From Gordonia sp. (in: high G+C Gram-positive bacteria) (GTDB lineage: Bacteria > Actinomycetota > Actinomycetes > Mycobacteriales > Mycobacteriaceae), in the NCBI RefSeq assembly GCF_020438995.1, contig NZ_JAGQTN010000052.1:1-64000 (forward strand): 64,000 bases of DNA. The letters are read 5' to 3'. Under the pieces are notes generated by a model. It was given only the letters and a program-made list of their open reading frames with translations. It was not told the origin of the DNA and did not search any database. Position numbers and translations under genes: made by a program. Positions 36,101 to 44,103 of the stretch are shown here, piece after piece. Within the stretch, counting starts at the first letter, position 1. Each line of letters opens with the position of its first letter.

Positions 36101-38539
36101 CTCACTGCCGTAGGCCTCGGCGTCGTCGAGCACCAGATCGGCGATCTTGTAGCCGAGTTCGTTGTCGATGAACTCGTCGACGCGGTTGAGATACTTGGCG
36201 AACACCGGGTTCTCGGTGTAGATCTGCTTGGCCATCTTGCGGTGCTGCGAACCGTAACCGGACAGCAACCACACCGCCGACGCCGCGTCGGGGGCATCGG
36301 CCGAATACACGAGCGGGTTGGACTTGCCGTCGGCGATCGCGCGCAGGCCCTTGATCGCATCCTCGTGGGACCGGGCCATCACCACCGCGCGGGAACGGCC
36401 GTGGTTGCGGGAGGCCAGGGTGCGGCCGACGCTGACGAGCGAAGCCGACTGTCCCGCTTCGGTTTCCAGCCAGTCGGCGATGTCGGCGGCGCTCTTGCGG
36501 CGGCGGGACGGGAGGAAGCCCGAGACCACCAGCGGGACAACGGATCCCTCGGCGGCGCAGGGGGCGAAGCCTTCGGCGGGGTCCTTTTCGGTTGCGGTGG
36601 TGTCGGTTTCGGACTTGCGGGCCTGGGCGGCGAGGATCGCGCGTTCGGCTTCGGTCAGGTATTCGTCGTCGTCATCGGTGTCGTCGGCCATGGTGGCGTC
36701 AGGCAGGTCGGTCGCCGGACCCTTCGAGACGCGGTCGGCTCCTTCGTCGCGCGACTGCTCCTCAGGGATCAAAAGGCCGGCCCCGGCGGCTCCTTCGTCG
36801 CGCGACGGCTCCTCAGGCTTCAAGAGGAGGTCGGTGGGGAGGGGTTCGCGGACGACGATGTGGGCGTTGGTGCCGCCGAAACCGAAACCGGAGATGCCGG
36901 CGACGGCGTGACCGCTGTAGCGCGGCCATTCGGTGGCCTCGGTGGTGACCTGCAGGCTGTTGGCGGCGAACTGGATGTACGGGTTCGGTTCGGTGAAGTT
37001 GAGGGAGGCCGGGATCTCGCCGTGCTGCATCGACAGCACCACCTTGGCGAGCGCGCCGGCGCCGGCCGCGGACTCCATGTGGCCGTAGTTGGTCTTGACC
37101 GAACCCATCAGCAGCGGTTTGCCGGGCAGCCGGCCGCGGCCCACGACGCGGCCGAGGGCGTCGGCCTCGATCGGGTCGCCGAGCACCGTACCGGTGCCGT
37201 GCGCCTCCACGTAGTCCACCGACGACGGGTCGAGCGCGGCGTCGGCGTAGGCCGCCCGCAGCACGTCGACCTGCGCCTCCGGGTTGGGGGCGGGCAGACC
37301 GTTGGAGCGGCCGTCGGAATTGACGGCCGAGCCGGTGATGACCGCGAGGATCGGGTCACCGTCGCGGCGGGCGTCGGCAACACGTTTGAGGACGAACACG
37401 CCGCCGCCCTCGGCGCGACCGATGCCGTCGGCATCGGCGGAGAAGGTCTTGATCTTGCCGTTGGCGGCGATCATGCCGATGCTGTCGAAGCCCAGGCTCG
37501 CGGCCGGAGTGAGGATCATGTTGACGCCACCGGCCAGCGCGATCGTCGACTCGCCGTTGCGCAGGCTGCGCACCGCCTGATGTACCGCCACCAGCGACGA
37601 CGAGCACGCCGTATCGAGCGCGACCGACGGCCCGCGGAAGTCGAAGTAGTAGGAGACGCGGTTGGCGATGATCGATGTCGAGGTGCCGGTCAGCGCGTAT
37701 GCGGCGGTGTCGGAGGCACCGTCACCGAGGCCCATCGTGGCGAGCATCTGATAGTCGTTGGTGGAGGTGCCCAGGAAGACGCCGACGTCGGTGCCCTTGA
37801 GGTCGCTGGCAGGGATGTGCGCGTGTTCGAGCGCCTCCCAGCTCAACTCCAGTGCCAGCCGCTGCTGCGGGTCGACCATCTCGACCTCGCGCGGGCTCAT
37901 CTGGAAGAAGTCGGCGTCGAACGCCTTCACGTCGTCGAGGTAGCCGCCCTGTACGTTGGCCTCGGCGATGATCTTGGCCAGCTTCGGGTCCTGCTTGAAC
38001 TCGGCCCAGCGGTCCTCGGGCAGATCGGTGATGCCCGACCTGCCTGCGGCGAGTGCCTCCCACGTGGACTCGGGGGTGTGGCCCGCGCCCGGAAAGCGGG
38101 TGGCGAAACCGACGATCGCGATGTCGTCGGCAGCGTCACGCTCACGCTCCCAGAACCGGTCGTCGTCGCCCTTGCCCTCGTCCGGATCGCCCTCGATGAT
38201 GCGTTTGGCCAGCATCGCGATGGTCGGATGGTTGTAGGCGACGGTCGCGGTGAGCACCACGCCGGTGCGGTCCTCGATGTCGGCGGCCAGCGTCACCGCA
38301 TCGCGCGAGGCCAGGCCGAACTCGTCCATCGGCCGATCGTCGCCGATCTGGTCGGCGGGCAGCCCGGTGGCCTTCGACACCCAGCTGCGCAGCCAGTCGC
38401 GCAGCTCGGCGACCGTCATCCCCCCGGCGGTCTCGGTGTCATGAGTTTCTGGGTCATGAGTTTCGGGGTCATGAGTGCCGGGGTCGGCCTGGGCGTCTTC
38501 GGAGGGGTTTACCGGCTGGTCGGTATTCAGTTCAGACAT
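33128..38539 (-). CDS. pks13: Polyketide synthase Pks13, mycolic acid condensase
   Basis: The product is 1803 residues from ATG 38539. Pks13 condenses the meromycoloyl chain with a carboxylated fatty acid to give the beta-keto mycolate. Domains in order: N-terminal ACP (Ser78 in EFGLASRD), ketosynthase (~137-565; Cys312 in DTACSSS, His447, His487), acyltransferase (~755-1060; Ser844 in PHSMGEA), C-terminal ACP (Ser1291 in DLGLDSL), and thioesterase (~1545-1800; Ser1610 in GWSLGGG, His1777). It is ~70 residues longer than the M. tuberculosis protein (1733). The excess lies in a THDPE-repeat N-terminus, residues 575-611, where two units of a dispersed intergenic repeat are read in frame, and a Pro/Thr/Glu-rich linker (~1365-1445) before the thioesterase. 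Confidence 0.96.
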   Translation of the reverse strand: MSELNTDQPVNPSEDAQADPGTHDPETHDPETHDTETAGGMTVAELRDWLRSWVSKATGLPADQIGDDRPMDEFGLASRDAVTLAADIEDRTGVVLTATVAYNHPTIAMLAKRIIEGDPDEGKGDDDRFWERERDAADDIAIVGFATRFPGAGHTPESTWEALAAGRSGITDLPEDRWAEFKQDPKLAKIIAEANVQGGYLDDVKAFDADFFQMSPREVEMVDPQQRLALELSWEALEHAHIPASDLKGTDVGVFLGTSTNDYQMLATMGLGDGASDTAAYALTGTSTSIIANRVSYYFDFRGPSVALDTACSSSLVAVHQAVRSLRNGESTIALAGGVNMILTPAASLGFDSIGMIAANGKIKTFSADADGIGRAEGGGVFVLKRVADARRDGDPILAVITGSAVNSDGRSNGLPAPNPEAQVDVLRAAYADAALDPSSVDYVEAHGTGTVLGDPIEADALGRVVGRGRLPGKPLLMGSVKTNYGHMESAAGAGALAKVVLSMQHGEIPASLNFTEPNPYIQFAANSLQVTTEATEWPRYSGHAVAGISGFGFGGTNAHIVVREPLPTDLLLKPEEPSRDEGAAGAGLLIPEEQSRDEGADRVSKGPATDLPDATMADDTDDDDEYLTEAERAILAAQARKSETDTTATEKDPAEGFAPCAAEGSVVPLVVSGFLPSRRRKSAADIADWLETEAGQSASLVSVGRTLASRNHGRSRAVVMARSHEDAIKGLRAIADGKSNPLVYSADAPDAASAVWLLSGYGSQHRKMAKQIYTENPVFAKYLNRVDEFIDNELGYKIADLVLDDAEAYGSESAQVAIYAIQVALADTLRHFGAEPGVLVPHSMGEASAAYISGGLSLEDATRVICHRSRLMAEGEAALTEDEVRFMALVEYSADDIKSVLVDYPDLEICVYAAPTHTVIGGPPEQVDAIVARAEAEGKIGRKLQTKGASHTSQVEPILGELAYEIAGIHPLPLEYGIYSSIDREEFYRPGGKAIHEVEYFLKGLRYSVWFAQAVAKTVEVGHRTFIELSPNPAVLISVAGTTFGAGIQNAELIETLRRKEDESFGLINALMKLYVHGHPVNVASLFGVDGADRGYADVPRTRFERKQFWLTASYSASGSGAVPGAHVALPDGRHAWEVNASVVTDPRALVAAAAGQVLADVAVGAVETHAPIPASGTVTTTLSPHPGGASVALYAQDGKNFRLLFEAAVTAGAAPVQAPVDPESSPAAVFADNTLVVEEEIIENAGDRWTAESGESVHDRLATIVGESMGYDPQDLPFEVPLIDLGLDSLMAVRIKNRVEYEFDIPQLQLQAMRSACLADVEKFTAFAVTHRDQLDNLAENAAAGGELNTEAINAYIDEQLAKDAAAPTPVETPSPASATEPTPSPVEEPTPPTVEERGAQATSLETPQADSVPETPKTPAAESISSQEAAAAAAGSDVPPRDAAERLTFGVYAVVTKRSAGGIFNKLPVLDEDAAQALTDRLNERTGGDIDIEDILDSETIEEMSNYVREYLDAAADVDGFVRYLRLVPDGKKSYDTTAGDRVPVLLFHPAGGNTSAYETLLKRLPADQPVIGFDRVEGSLEERVRQYLPRIREVQPHGPYVFVGWSLGGGLAYGAAQLMLQEGEQVAFVGLIDTVMPAEREIETPDTKRARLQRWKDFAVKTYDLDPDVPIPLDRLVEADDEGQFRIIMEMVSMSGAKIPGGIIEHQRTSFIDNRALTNIEPTAFDGKVVLYRADRMHDGAIELDPQWAKIDPDGGWGPIVSDLEIVHIGGDHLSMVDEPYISAIGADLTARLNGLGKN
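34313..34390. repeat. REP-like sequence in the pks13 ACP-thioesterase linker
   Basis: The plus strand reads GAGGCTCGTCGC, then GTGCTCCTCGCTCCTCAACCG, then a near-duplicate GGGCTCCTCAACCGGCGAGGG. The GCTCCTCAACCG core resembles the GGTTGAGG/CCTCAACC palindromes at 4.4 and 28.8 kb. It is translated as part of the Pro/Thr/Glu-rich linker, where small in-frame insertions would be tolerated. Confidence 0.55.
36707..36817. repeat. Dispersed repeat inserted in frame within pks13
   Basis: On the minus strand two adjacent units read CTTGAAGCCTGAGGAGCCG... and TTTTGATCCCTGAGGAGC..., each followed by GTCGCGCGACGAAGGAGCC; the second continues to CGTCTCGAAGGGTCCGGCGA. The same string, with a stop codon in one frame, lies in the intergenic sequence at 53.09-53.15 kb and, in the opposite orientation, at 3.51-3.57 kb. 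In Pks13 it encodes residues 575-611, including PEEPSRDEGA and PEEQSRDEGA, between the ketosynthase and acyltransferase. Confidence 0.85.
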
Positions 38540-38682
38540 CGCTTCCAGACTACTGTTCGGGGCCCCCGCGACGACCGGCAAGGCGCGACCGCCTCACATA
38601 CCGGCACATCGTCGGGCGACGAAGTGCCGGAAGCGGGTGAAGGACATGACGTGATCGGCATGGGTGCGTTGCGCCCCGAACG

Positions 38683-40584
38683 TCATTCGAGGGCGTCGGG
38701 GAAAGCGGTCTGCTGGTAGCCGCCGCGCAGGGTGCCGTCGATGTACGCCGCACGCGAGGCCCGGCGGGCGATCTTGCCGCTGGAGGTACGCGGAATCGAA
38801 CCGGCCGGAACCAGCAGCACGTCGCGGACCATCACGCCGTGCCGGGAGGCGACCGCGGCGCGGACCGTGTCGGCGACGTCCTGCGGATCGGTCCGTTTAC
38901 CAGGCCCGCGTTCGGCGACGATCACCAGTTGCTCCGACGCGTCGTCAGGATCGTAGGTCAGGCCGCTCGCCGCGAACTCGAATACCTCGGTCGGCAACTG
39001 GTTGACGGGTACGGCGAACGCCGAGACGAACCCCGGACGCAGCGCGGTACTGGTTTCCTGCGCGGTGAACTCCAGGTCCTGCGGGTAATGGTTGCGGCCG
39101 TCGACGATCACCAGGTCCTTGACACGGCCGGTGATGTACAGCTCGCCGTCGACCCACACGCCGTAGTCACCGGTACGCATCCACTTGGCGTCGTCGGGGA
39201 CGCCGTCGGCATGGCTGCCCTCGGCGAGCCGGGTGACCAGGCGGTTGTCGAAGGTTTCGCGGGTCTCGTCGTCCTTACCCCAGTAGCCGGCGCCGATGTT
39301 GGCGCCGTGCAGCCAGATCTCGCCGATCTGCGCGTCGGGGAGTTCGGTCGCGGTGTCGGCGTCGACGATGGTGGCCCACTGATCCCGGGCGACCTGACCG
39401 CACGAGACCTGGGTGACCGCACCCGGTGCGTCGGCGTCGACGAACGCGAAGCGTCCCGCGTTGAGTTCCTCGCGGTCGACGTGGACGACCTTGGCCTCGT
39501 TCTCGCGCTTGGTGGCCGACACGAAGAGAGTGGCCTCGGCCATGCCGTAGCACGGCTTGATGGCCGTCTTGGACAGCCCGTACGGCTCGAACGCGTCGTT
39601 GAACTTCCTCATCGAACTGACGGTGACCGGCTCCGAGCCGTTGATCAGGCCGATGACGTTGGACAGGTCCAGCTCTTCACCAGGACGTGGCAGGCCGCGC
39701 AGCGCGGCGTGCTCGAAGGCGAAGTTGGGCGCGGCGGCGTAGGTCTCGGCGCCGTCGGCGGAGGCGAGTTCCTTGATCCAGCGGCCGGGGCGGCGGATGA
39801 ACGCCTGCGGGCTCATGATGGTGATGTAGCTGCCGCCGAGCGCGGGCAGGATGACCGTGAGCAGGCCCATGTCGTGGAACAGCGGCAGCCAGGTGACCCC
39901 ACGTGCGGACTTGTTGATCTCGATGGTGTCGCAGATCTGCAGCACGTTGGTGGCCACGGCCCGGTGGGTGATCTCGACGCCCGCGGGGGTGCGGGTGGAG
40001 CCGGACGTGTATTGCAGGTAGGCGATGGTGTCGAGGTTGTGTTCGGGGCCGACGACCGGCGGGGTCCAGCCCGAGCCGACCGAATCCGGGACCGCGTCGA
40101 CCGCGATCACCCTGGGGCGCTGCTTGGCAGGCAGGGGGGCGAAGTAGTCGCGCACCGCCTCCGCCGCCTTGGTGGAGGTGAGGATCGCGGCGGGCGTACA
40201 GTCGGCGAGCACCGCCTCGAGCCGGTCGGTGTGGCCGGGCTCGTCGGGCGAGAACAGCGGCACGGCCACATTGCCTGCGTAGAGGGCGGCGAAGAAGCCG
40301 ATCACGTACTCGAGCCCCTGCGGGGCGAGGATCGCGACCCGGTCGCCGCGCGCGGTGACCTGCTGCAGGCGGGCGGCCACGGCACGCAGTCGTTTACCGA
40401 ACTGGGCCCAGGTCAGGTCCTGCGGTTCGCCGTCACGTTCCCGGCTGTAGTCGATGAACCTGTACGCCAGCGTGTCAGCCTGCTCGCGTACGTTGCGTTC
40501 GACATAGGCGACGAGCGTCACATTCTCCTGTAGCCGGAGATGTCCGTCCTCATCGACGAACTCCGAGAGTTCGGTGTTCAGCAT
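38683..40584 (-). CDS. fadD32: Long-chain fatty acyl-AMP ligase FadD32
   Basis: The product is 633 residues using the ATG at 40584, which has AGGAG five bases upstream; the GTG three bases before is too close to it. FadD32 adenylates the meromycolic acid and loads it on the N-terminal ACP of Pks13. ANL-family motifs are clear: the phosphate loop [24 protein letters not shown] and LINGSEPV of the acyl site, [31 protein letters not shown], and the C-terminal [11 protein letters not shown] lysine loop. The length matches M. tuberculosis FadD32 (637). It is upstream of pks13 (143-base gap) on the same strand. Confidence 0.96.
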   Translation of the reverse strand: MLNTELSEFVDEDGHLRLQENVTLVAYVERNVREQADTLAYRFIDYSRERDGEPQDLTWAQFGKRLRAVAARLQQVTARGDRVAILAPQGLEYVIGFFAALYAGNVAVPLFSPDEPGHTDRLEAVLADCTPAAILTSTKAAEAVRDYFAPLPAKQRPRVIAVDAVPDSVGSGWTPPVVGPEHNLDTIAYLQYTSGSTRTPAGVEITHRAVATNVLQICDTIEINKSARGVTWLPLFHDMGLLTVILPALGGSYITIMSPQAFIRRPGRWIKELASADGAETYAAAPNFAFEHAALRGLPRPGEELDLSNVIGLINGSEPVTVSSMRKFNDAFEPYGLSKTAIKPCYGMAEATLFVSATKRENEAKVVHVDREELNAGRFAFVDADAPGAVTQVSCGQVARDQWATIVDADTATELPDAQIGEIWLHGANIGAGYWGKDDETRETFDNRLVTRLAEGSHADGVPDDAKWMRTGDYGVWVDGELYITGRVKDLVIVDGRNHYPQDLEFTAQETSTALRPGFVSAFAVPVNQLPTEVFEFAASGLTYDPDDASEQLVIVAERGPGKRTDPQDVADTVRAAVASRHGVMVRDVLLVPAGSIPRTSSGKIARRASRAAYIDGTLRGGYQQTAFPDALE

Positions 40585-40903
40585 CACTTCTCCTGTGGTC
40601 CCGGTGGACCTGTTGTCTCCACCCCGTATGCCGTGCCACCGGTCCCCGCACCGGCGTTGGCACGACCCTGCATTTCCCTACACCACCGGTTTCCCTGTGC
40701 CCCCACCAATTGCGACCTGGTAGTGACGCAACCGTAGCGCAAACGTTATCTCAGTGGAAACGGACTCCGTATCATCAATTGCCAGTTCAGCGGCCTGAAC
40801 CGGCGTTCTTGCCGGGGCCAGGTCGTATTTCGTCAAAGCTGCCACAGAGGTTACTCGCGACAGTCGGACATCGTACTTGAGTCCGCTCAATATCCGGGAA
40901 CGC
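40585..40903. other. Spacer upstream of fadD32
   Basis: About 319 bases contain no gene that I can support. A 70-codon frame at 40678-40890 (minus) has no ribosome site and no recognisable motif. The strong AGGAG site for fadD32 is at the fadD32 end. The middle (40740-40800) is AT-richer and is the probable promoter of the fadD32-pks13-accD4 run; no reliable -10/-35 pair was identified. Confidence 0.5.
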
Positions 40904-41899
40904 TCATTCGCCCTTCAGCAACGCCAGCACCGGCGCGAACGCGTCGAGTTGCGTGGGGAACACACCGACGTACGACATCGTCGTGCGTCGACGCACCTCA
41001 CGGATCTGGTCGGCGATCTGCTCGAACGTCCCGAACGCCAGGTACGGCGACTGCAACACGTCCTCGACGGTCAGCTCGACGTCCTTGGCGATGTTCGGCG
41101 GGTAGCCCTGATCGATCGCCTGCAGGGCCATCTCGGCCGTCGCCTCCCGGTCGTCGGTGATCACGATGGTGGCGATCGTCCAGTTCAGCTCGATCTCGCT
41201 GAACCGGTCACCGGCGGCCTGCCTGATCCGGTCGACCCGTTCGAGCGTCTTCTCCATCGTCATGTCCGACAGCCGCAGCTTGCCCTCGGCAGTGGTGCCT
41301 GTGGCCACCGAGATGATGTTGGCGTGCTTGGCGGCCAGCGCCAGCATCCTGGGGCCGCCGCCGCCGACCGCGATCGGCGGACGCGGACCCTGGCGCGGGC
41401 GCGGAGTGCCCTGCAAACCGTTGATGGTGTAGAACTCGCCCTCGAAATCGACCGTCTGTCCGCGCATCAGGCCGTCGAGGATCGTCAGCGCCTCATCGAG
41501 CCGGCGGATGCGCACACCCGGCTTCTCGAACTCCAGACCGGCCTTGTCGAACTCCTCTTTCATCCAGCCCGCACCGATGCCCAGCTCGAGCCGCCCCTTG
41601 GACAGGACGTCGATGGTGTTGGCCTCCTTGGCCAGCAGCGCGGGGTGACGCCACCCGTTGGCCAGCACCGAGGTGCCCAGCCGGATCCGGTCGGTGGCCT
41701 GCGACAAAGCGCCGAGCGCGGCGAGCGGTCCGACCTGGTTGCCCAGGTGATCGGGCACCGCGAAGGTGTCGTAGCCGTACTCTTCGGCGGTCTGGGCGAG
41801 CTGGACGAACTTGCGCGCACCACCCTCCTCTTTGTTGCCCTCGCCGCCCGCGCCGAAGCGGAACTTGCGCAGGCCCTCAGGCGTGGTGACCTCGCTCAA
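40904..41899 (-). CDS. LLM-class F420-dependent oxidoreductase
   Basis: The product is 331 residues from the TTG at 41899, preceded by GAGGAG six bases away; the upstream frame extension has no such site. It is a bacterial-luciferase-like TIM barrel. Motifs typical of the F420 branch are EEYGYDTFAVPDHL near the N-terminus, RIRLGTSVLANGWRHPALLAKEA, LELGIGAGWMKEEFDKAG, and RPPIAVGGGGPRMLALAAKHANI. The substrate is unknown. It separates fadD32 from the Rv3802c homologue, which are adjacent in M. tuberculosis, so it is an addition to the conserved mycolate cluster. Confidence 0.85.
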   Translation of the reverse strand: MSEVTTPEGLRKFRFGAGGEGNKEEGGARKFVQLAQTAEEYGYDTFAVPDHLGNQVGPLAALGALSQATDRIRLGTSVLANGWRHPALLAKEANTIDVLSKGRLELGIGAGWMKEEFDKAGLEFEKPGVRIRRLDEALTILDGLMRGQTVDFEGEFYTINGLQGTPRPRQGPRPPIAVGGGGPRMLALAAKHANIISVATGTTAEGKLRLSDMTMEKTLERVDRIRQAAGDRFSEIELNWTIATIVITDDREATAEMALQAIDQGYPPNIAKDVELTVEDVLQSPYLAFGTFEQIADQIREVRRRTTMSYVGVFPTQLDAFAPVLALLKGE

Positions 41900-42083
41900 G
41901 AGAACTCCTCTATTGTCTCCGTCATGTGTGGGCAGCCAGGTGGGGGCAACGACCACGGTGGTGGCCGCTTCCCGGTCTGCACGACGTGGCTATTTTTGCA
42001 CGCGCCCGACGTGGCTCTGCCGGGAGTCACCTGTTTGGGGACGTTTCGGCGGCGCGTGGATCTCAGCCATTGTCACACGTGAT

Positions 42084-42099
42084 CTTACTCACGAGTAAG
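42084..42099. promoter_or_regulatory. Candidate TetR-type operator upstream of the LLM oxidoreductase
   Basis: CTTACTC-AC-GAGTAAG is a perfect 7-base-arm inverted repeat in the 217-base gap between the oxidoreductase start and the end of the Culp6-like gene. TTACTC-N2-GAGTAA palindromes are typical TetR-family operators in mycolic-acid bacteria. No regulator gene is adjacent, so the protein is unknown. Confidence 0.45.
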
Positions 42100-42116
42100 G
42101 GAGATGTTGACGAGCA

Positions 42117-43103
42117 CTAGTAGTGCTCGGGCACCGGAGCCTCATCGATGCGTTTGGCGGCCCAGCCGTACAGCCAGTCGGTGGCGCTCATGCCGCCGGC
42201 CGACCAGTACCTGGTGGTTCCGTACATCGCGTGGACCGGGCTGTTGAGCGCGCCCGAGAGCTGCGAGATCGCCTTGATCGGATTGGTGACCGTCGGTGCG
42301 TCGCAGATCATGTCACCTGACGCGCAGATCGAGTACACCCGGTCCCCGAGCTCCCCGAAACCCCCGCGACCACCGGTCATGGTGATGCCGGGGACGAGGC
42401 TGCCGAAACCGCTGAGCGACACCTCCGCACCGACACCGTCCGGGCTCGGGCCGACGTCGTGCTGCTTGCCGGACTCGCGCCGCCCGTCGGCGATGAGACC
42501 GACCCCGAGGACCAGATCCTGATCGGAGGCGGCGATCGGTCCACGACCCGCGGCAATGCTCTGGGCCAGGTCACCGACGATGACCGCACCCTGCGAGAAA
42601 CCCATCAGCACGAAGCCGGTCAACGGACACTCGCGGTTGAGCTTGGCCATCTTGGCAGCGGCCCGCTGATACCCCTGCTTGCGTGAGTCGTTGTAGTCCA
42701 TCTGCCGGTCGGCCAGATTGGTGGGATTCCGGAACTGCGCCGTGTACGGCACGGTGTACACGTCGGTGCGCGATTGCTCGAACTGCTTCTGCAGCGGTGC
42801 GGACACCTTCAGCAGCAGCGACCTCGGGTTGGCCGTCGGGTTGTGCGGATCGTCGTCGGCGGACGACTCCCAGGTGCCGGGGACCACGAGCGTCAGCACA
42901 TCGGGACAGTCGGCCGGTTGCGCCGTCGGTCGCGGGGTGGACGGTGAACTGGGCGGATTCTCGGGTATCCAACCGGTTCCGGGTTTCAGCAGCATGACCA
43001 CCAGGACGACGACGAGGGCAATCGCCACCACCGCGAGAAGTCCCAGGAACAGCAGAAACTTGGGCACTCGCCGCTTGGGCGGTGCCGCTTTCGAGCGGGC
43101 CAT
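42117..43103 (-). CDS. culp6: Cutinase-like phospholipase/thioesterase (Rv3802c/Culp6 homologue)
   Basis: The product is 328 residues from ATG 43103. One N-terminal membrane helix (16-40) is followed by a Pro/Ser-rich stalk and a cutinase-fold alpha/beta hydrolase. The catalytic residues are visible: Ser170 in MGFSQGAV, Asp268 in MICDAP and His291 in SPVHAMY; the Cys pairs (C66/C159 and C260/C267) fit the family's disulfides. In mycobacteria this protein is an envelope phospholipase/thioesterase linked to mycolate metabolism, and it lies between fbp genes and fadD32. Here it follows the DUF732 gene by 10 bases in an operon. The last codons and stop lie in the palindrome CGAGCACTA-G-TAGTGCTCG (42111-42129). 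Confidence 0.92.
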   Translation of the reverse strand: MARSKAAPPKRRVPKFLLFLGLLAVVAIALVVVLVVMLLKPGTGWIPENPPSSPSTPRPTAQPADCPDVLTLVVPGTWESSADDDPHNPTANPRSLLLKVSAPLQKQFEQSRTDVYTVPYTAQFRNPTNLADRQMDYNDSRKQGYQRAAAKMAKLNRECPLTGFVLMGFSQGAVIVGDLAQSIAAGRGPIAASDQDLVLGVGLIADGRRESGKQHDVGPSPDGVGAEVSLSGFGSLVPGITMTGGRGGFGELGDRVYSICASGDMICDAPTVTNPIKAISQLSGALNSPVHAMYGTTRYWSAGGMSATDWLYGWAAKRIDEAPVPEHY

Positions 43104-43113
43104 CGACGACTCG

Positions 43114-43827
43114 CTAACAGTATTCGGTGCGCGCGGCCCGGATCACCTTGTCGGCCTTGGCACTGGCCTCGGTGACGGAATTGGTGCCCGGCCCCACGGA
43201 CGCGGTCACATACGCCTTGACGGTCACCGGATCGGTGCCCTTCTTCTTCTCGCTGCAGATGTACGCGCCCATGGTGAGAGCGACGTTGTTGTCGGTGTCA
43301 CCCATGAACGTGACGTTCTGGCGTTTGAGGGCCCGCAGGTAGTTCTCCTGCTTCGGGGTGAGCTTGACGTTCTGGGGTGCGGCAACGCTCTCGGTGGCAG
43401 CGTCGTTCTGGGCAGGGGTGTTCCGGCTCCCGCCGTTCTGGGCTCCGCCGTTCTGGGCTCCCCCGTTCTGGGCTCCCCCGTTCCCGTTGTCCTGGCCACC
43501 GTTGTTGCGGACGCTGTTGCGCCGGGTGCTCGGCGCGTTGGTCACCTCGGTCGACTCGTCCGCACCGGCGGCTGTGGATTCGGCGCCCGTGCTCTCGGCG
43601 CCGGTCCCGTTGTCGTCGGGCTCCTCGGTGCGGGACTCGGAGCTGGAGATCTTGTCGACCGTCGTGCCGGCGGTGGCTCCCGACCTCATCGACGTGGTGG
43701 TGACCTGGTTATTGGTGAGCGGTGCCGAGGCCGTCGAATCATCCGAGCAGGCGGTCATGGCTCCGGCCACCAGTGCCGCACCGGCCGCCAGCATCGCCGA
43801 CCGAATGATCGTCCTCGTCGTCGTCAT
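43114..43827 (-). CDS. DUF732-domain lipoprotein
   Basis: The product is 237 residues from ATG 43827. The lipobox is near residue 25 (AGAMTACSDD), so Cys27 should be lipid-modified. Residues 40-155 form a low-complexity Ser/Thr/Glu/Asn-rich stalk with four GGAQN-type pentapeptides encoded by 15-base DNA repeats (43430-43490). The C-terminal ~80 residues are a DUF732 domain (LTPKQENYLRALKRQNVTF, then GAYICSEKKKG and a final Cys), a small secreted helical domain common in mycobacteria with two conserved Cys. Function is unknown. It precedes the Culp6-like gene, which points to an envelope role. Confidence 0.85.
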   Translation of the reverse strand: MTTTRTIIRSAMLAAGAALVAGAMTACSDDSTASAPLTNNQVTTTSMRSGATAGTTVDKISSSESRTEEPDDNGTGAESTGAESTAAGADESTEVTNAPSTRRNSVRNNGGQDNGNGGAQNGGAQNGGAQNGGSRNTPAQNDAATESVAAPQNVKLTPKQENYLRALKRQNVTFMGDTDNNVALTMGAYICSEKKKGTDPVTVKAYVTASVGPGTNSVTEASAKADKVIRAARTEYC

Positions 43828-44055
43828 CGCCACTTCCTCTTGTGTCACGCGTTTGCACCCCGCCAGAGGCCAGGCTACAACCGCGTGGCGACGATTCTTG
43901 CCGCCGGAACGCCCCACCAGCGGAAACACCGCAATTCCTCAGCGAAGATTTAGGCTTTTGGGCGCCTCACACCCAGACAAGCGCCTCTCCGGCGGGCCCT
44001 GATGAACCGGCCGGAGAGGCGCTTGCGTGTCGCTGTCCGAAGATCGCTGAGCTGA

Positions 44056-44103
44056 AGATCCCCTATCTGAAAGATCCCCTATCTGAAAGATCCCCTATCT
44101 GAA
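44056..44103. repeat. 16-bp tandem triplication including the mycolyltransferase stop codon
   Basis: On the minus strand TTCAGATAGGGGATCT is repeated exactly three times. The first copy carries the last codons (Phe-Arg) and TAG stop of the LGFP mycolyltransferase gene; the next two are downstream. Confidence 0.93.

Noticed and set aside
34454..38719. A 1421-codon open frame on the plus strand opposite pks13
   Set aside because: It is the antisense of a strongly conserved polyketide synthase; long antisense frames are expected in GC-rich DNA, and its translation is Arg/Val/Gly/Asp-rich without domains.
38839..40533. A 564-codon plus-strand frame opposite fadD32
   Set aside because: It is antisense to an unambiguous FadD32 with all ANL motifs; no independent evidence.
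40678..40890. A 70-codon minus-strand gene upstream of fadD32
   Set aside because: No ribosome site, no recognisable motif, and it covers the probable fadD32 promoter.
42111..42129. Perfect palindrome CGAGCACTA-G-TAGTGCTCG considered as an operator
   Set aside because: It consists mostly of the last codons and stop of the Culp6-like gene; it can at most form a short 3' hairpin, so it was not listed separately.
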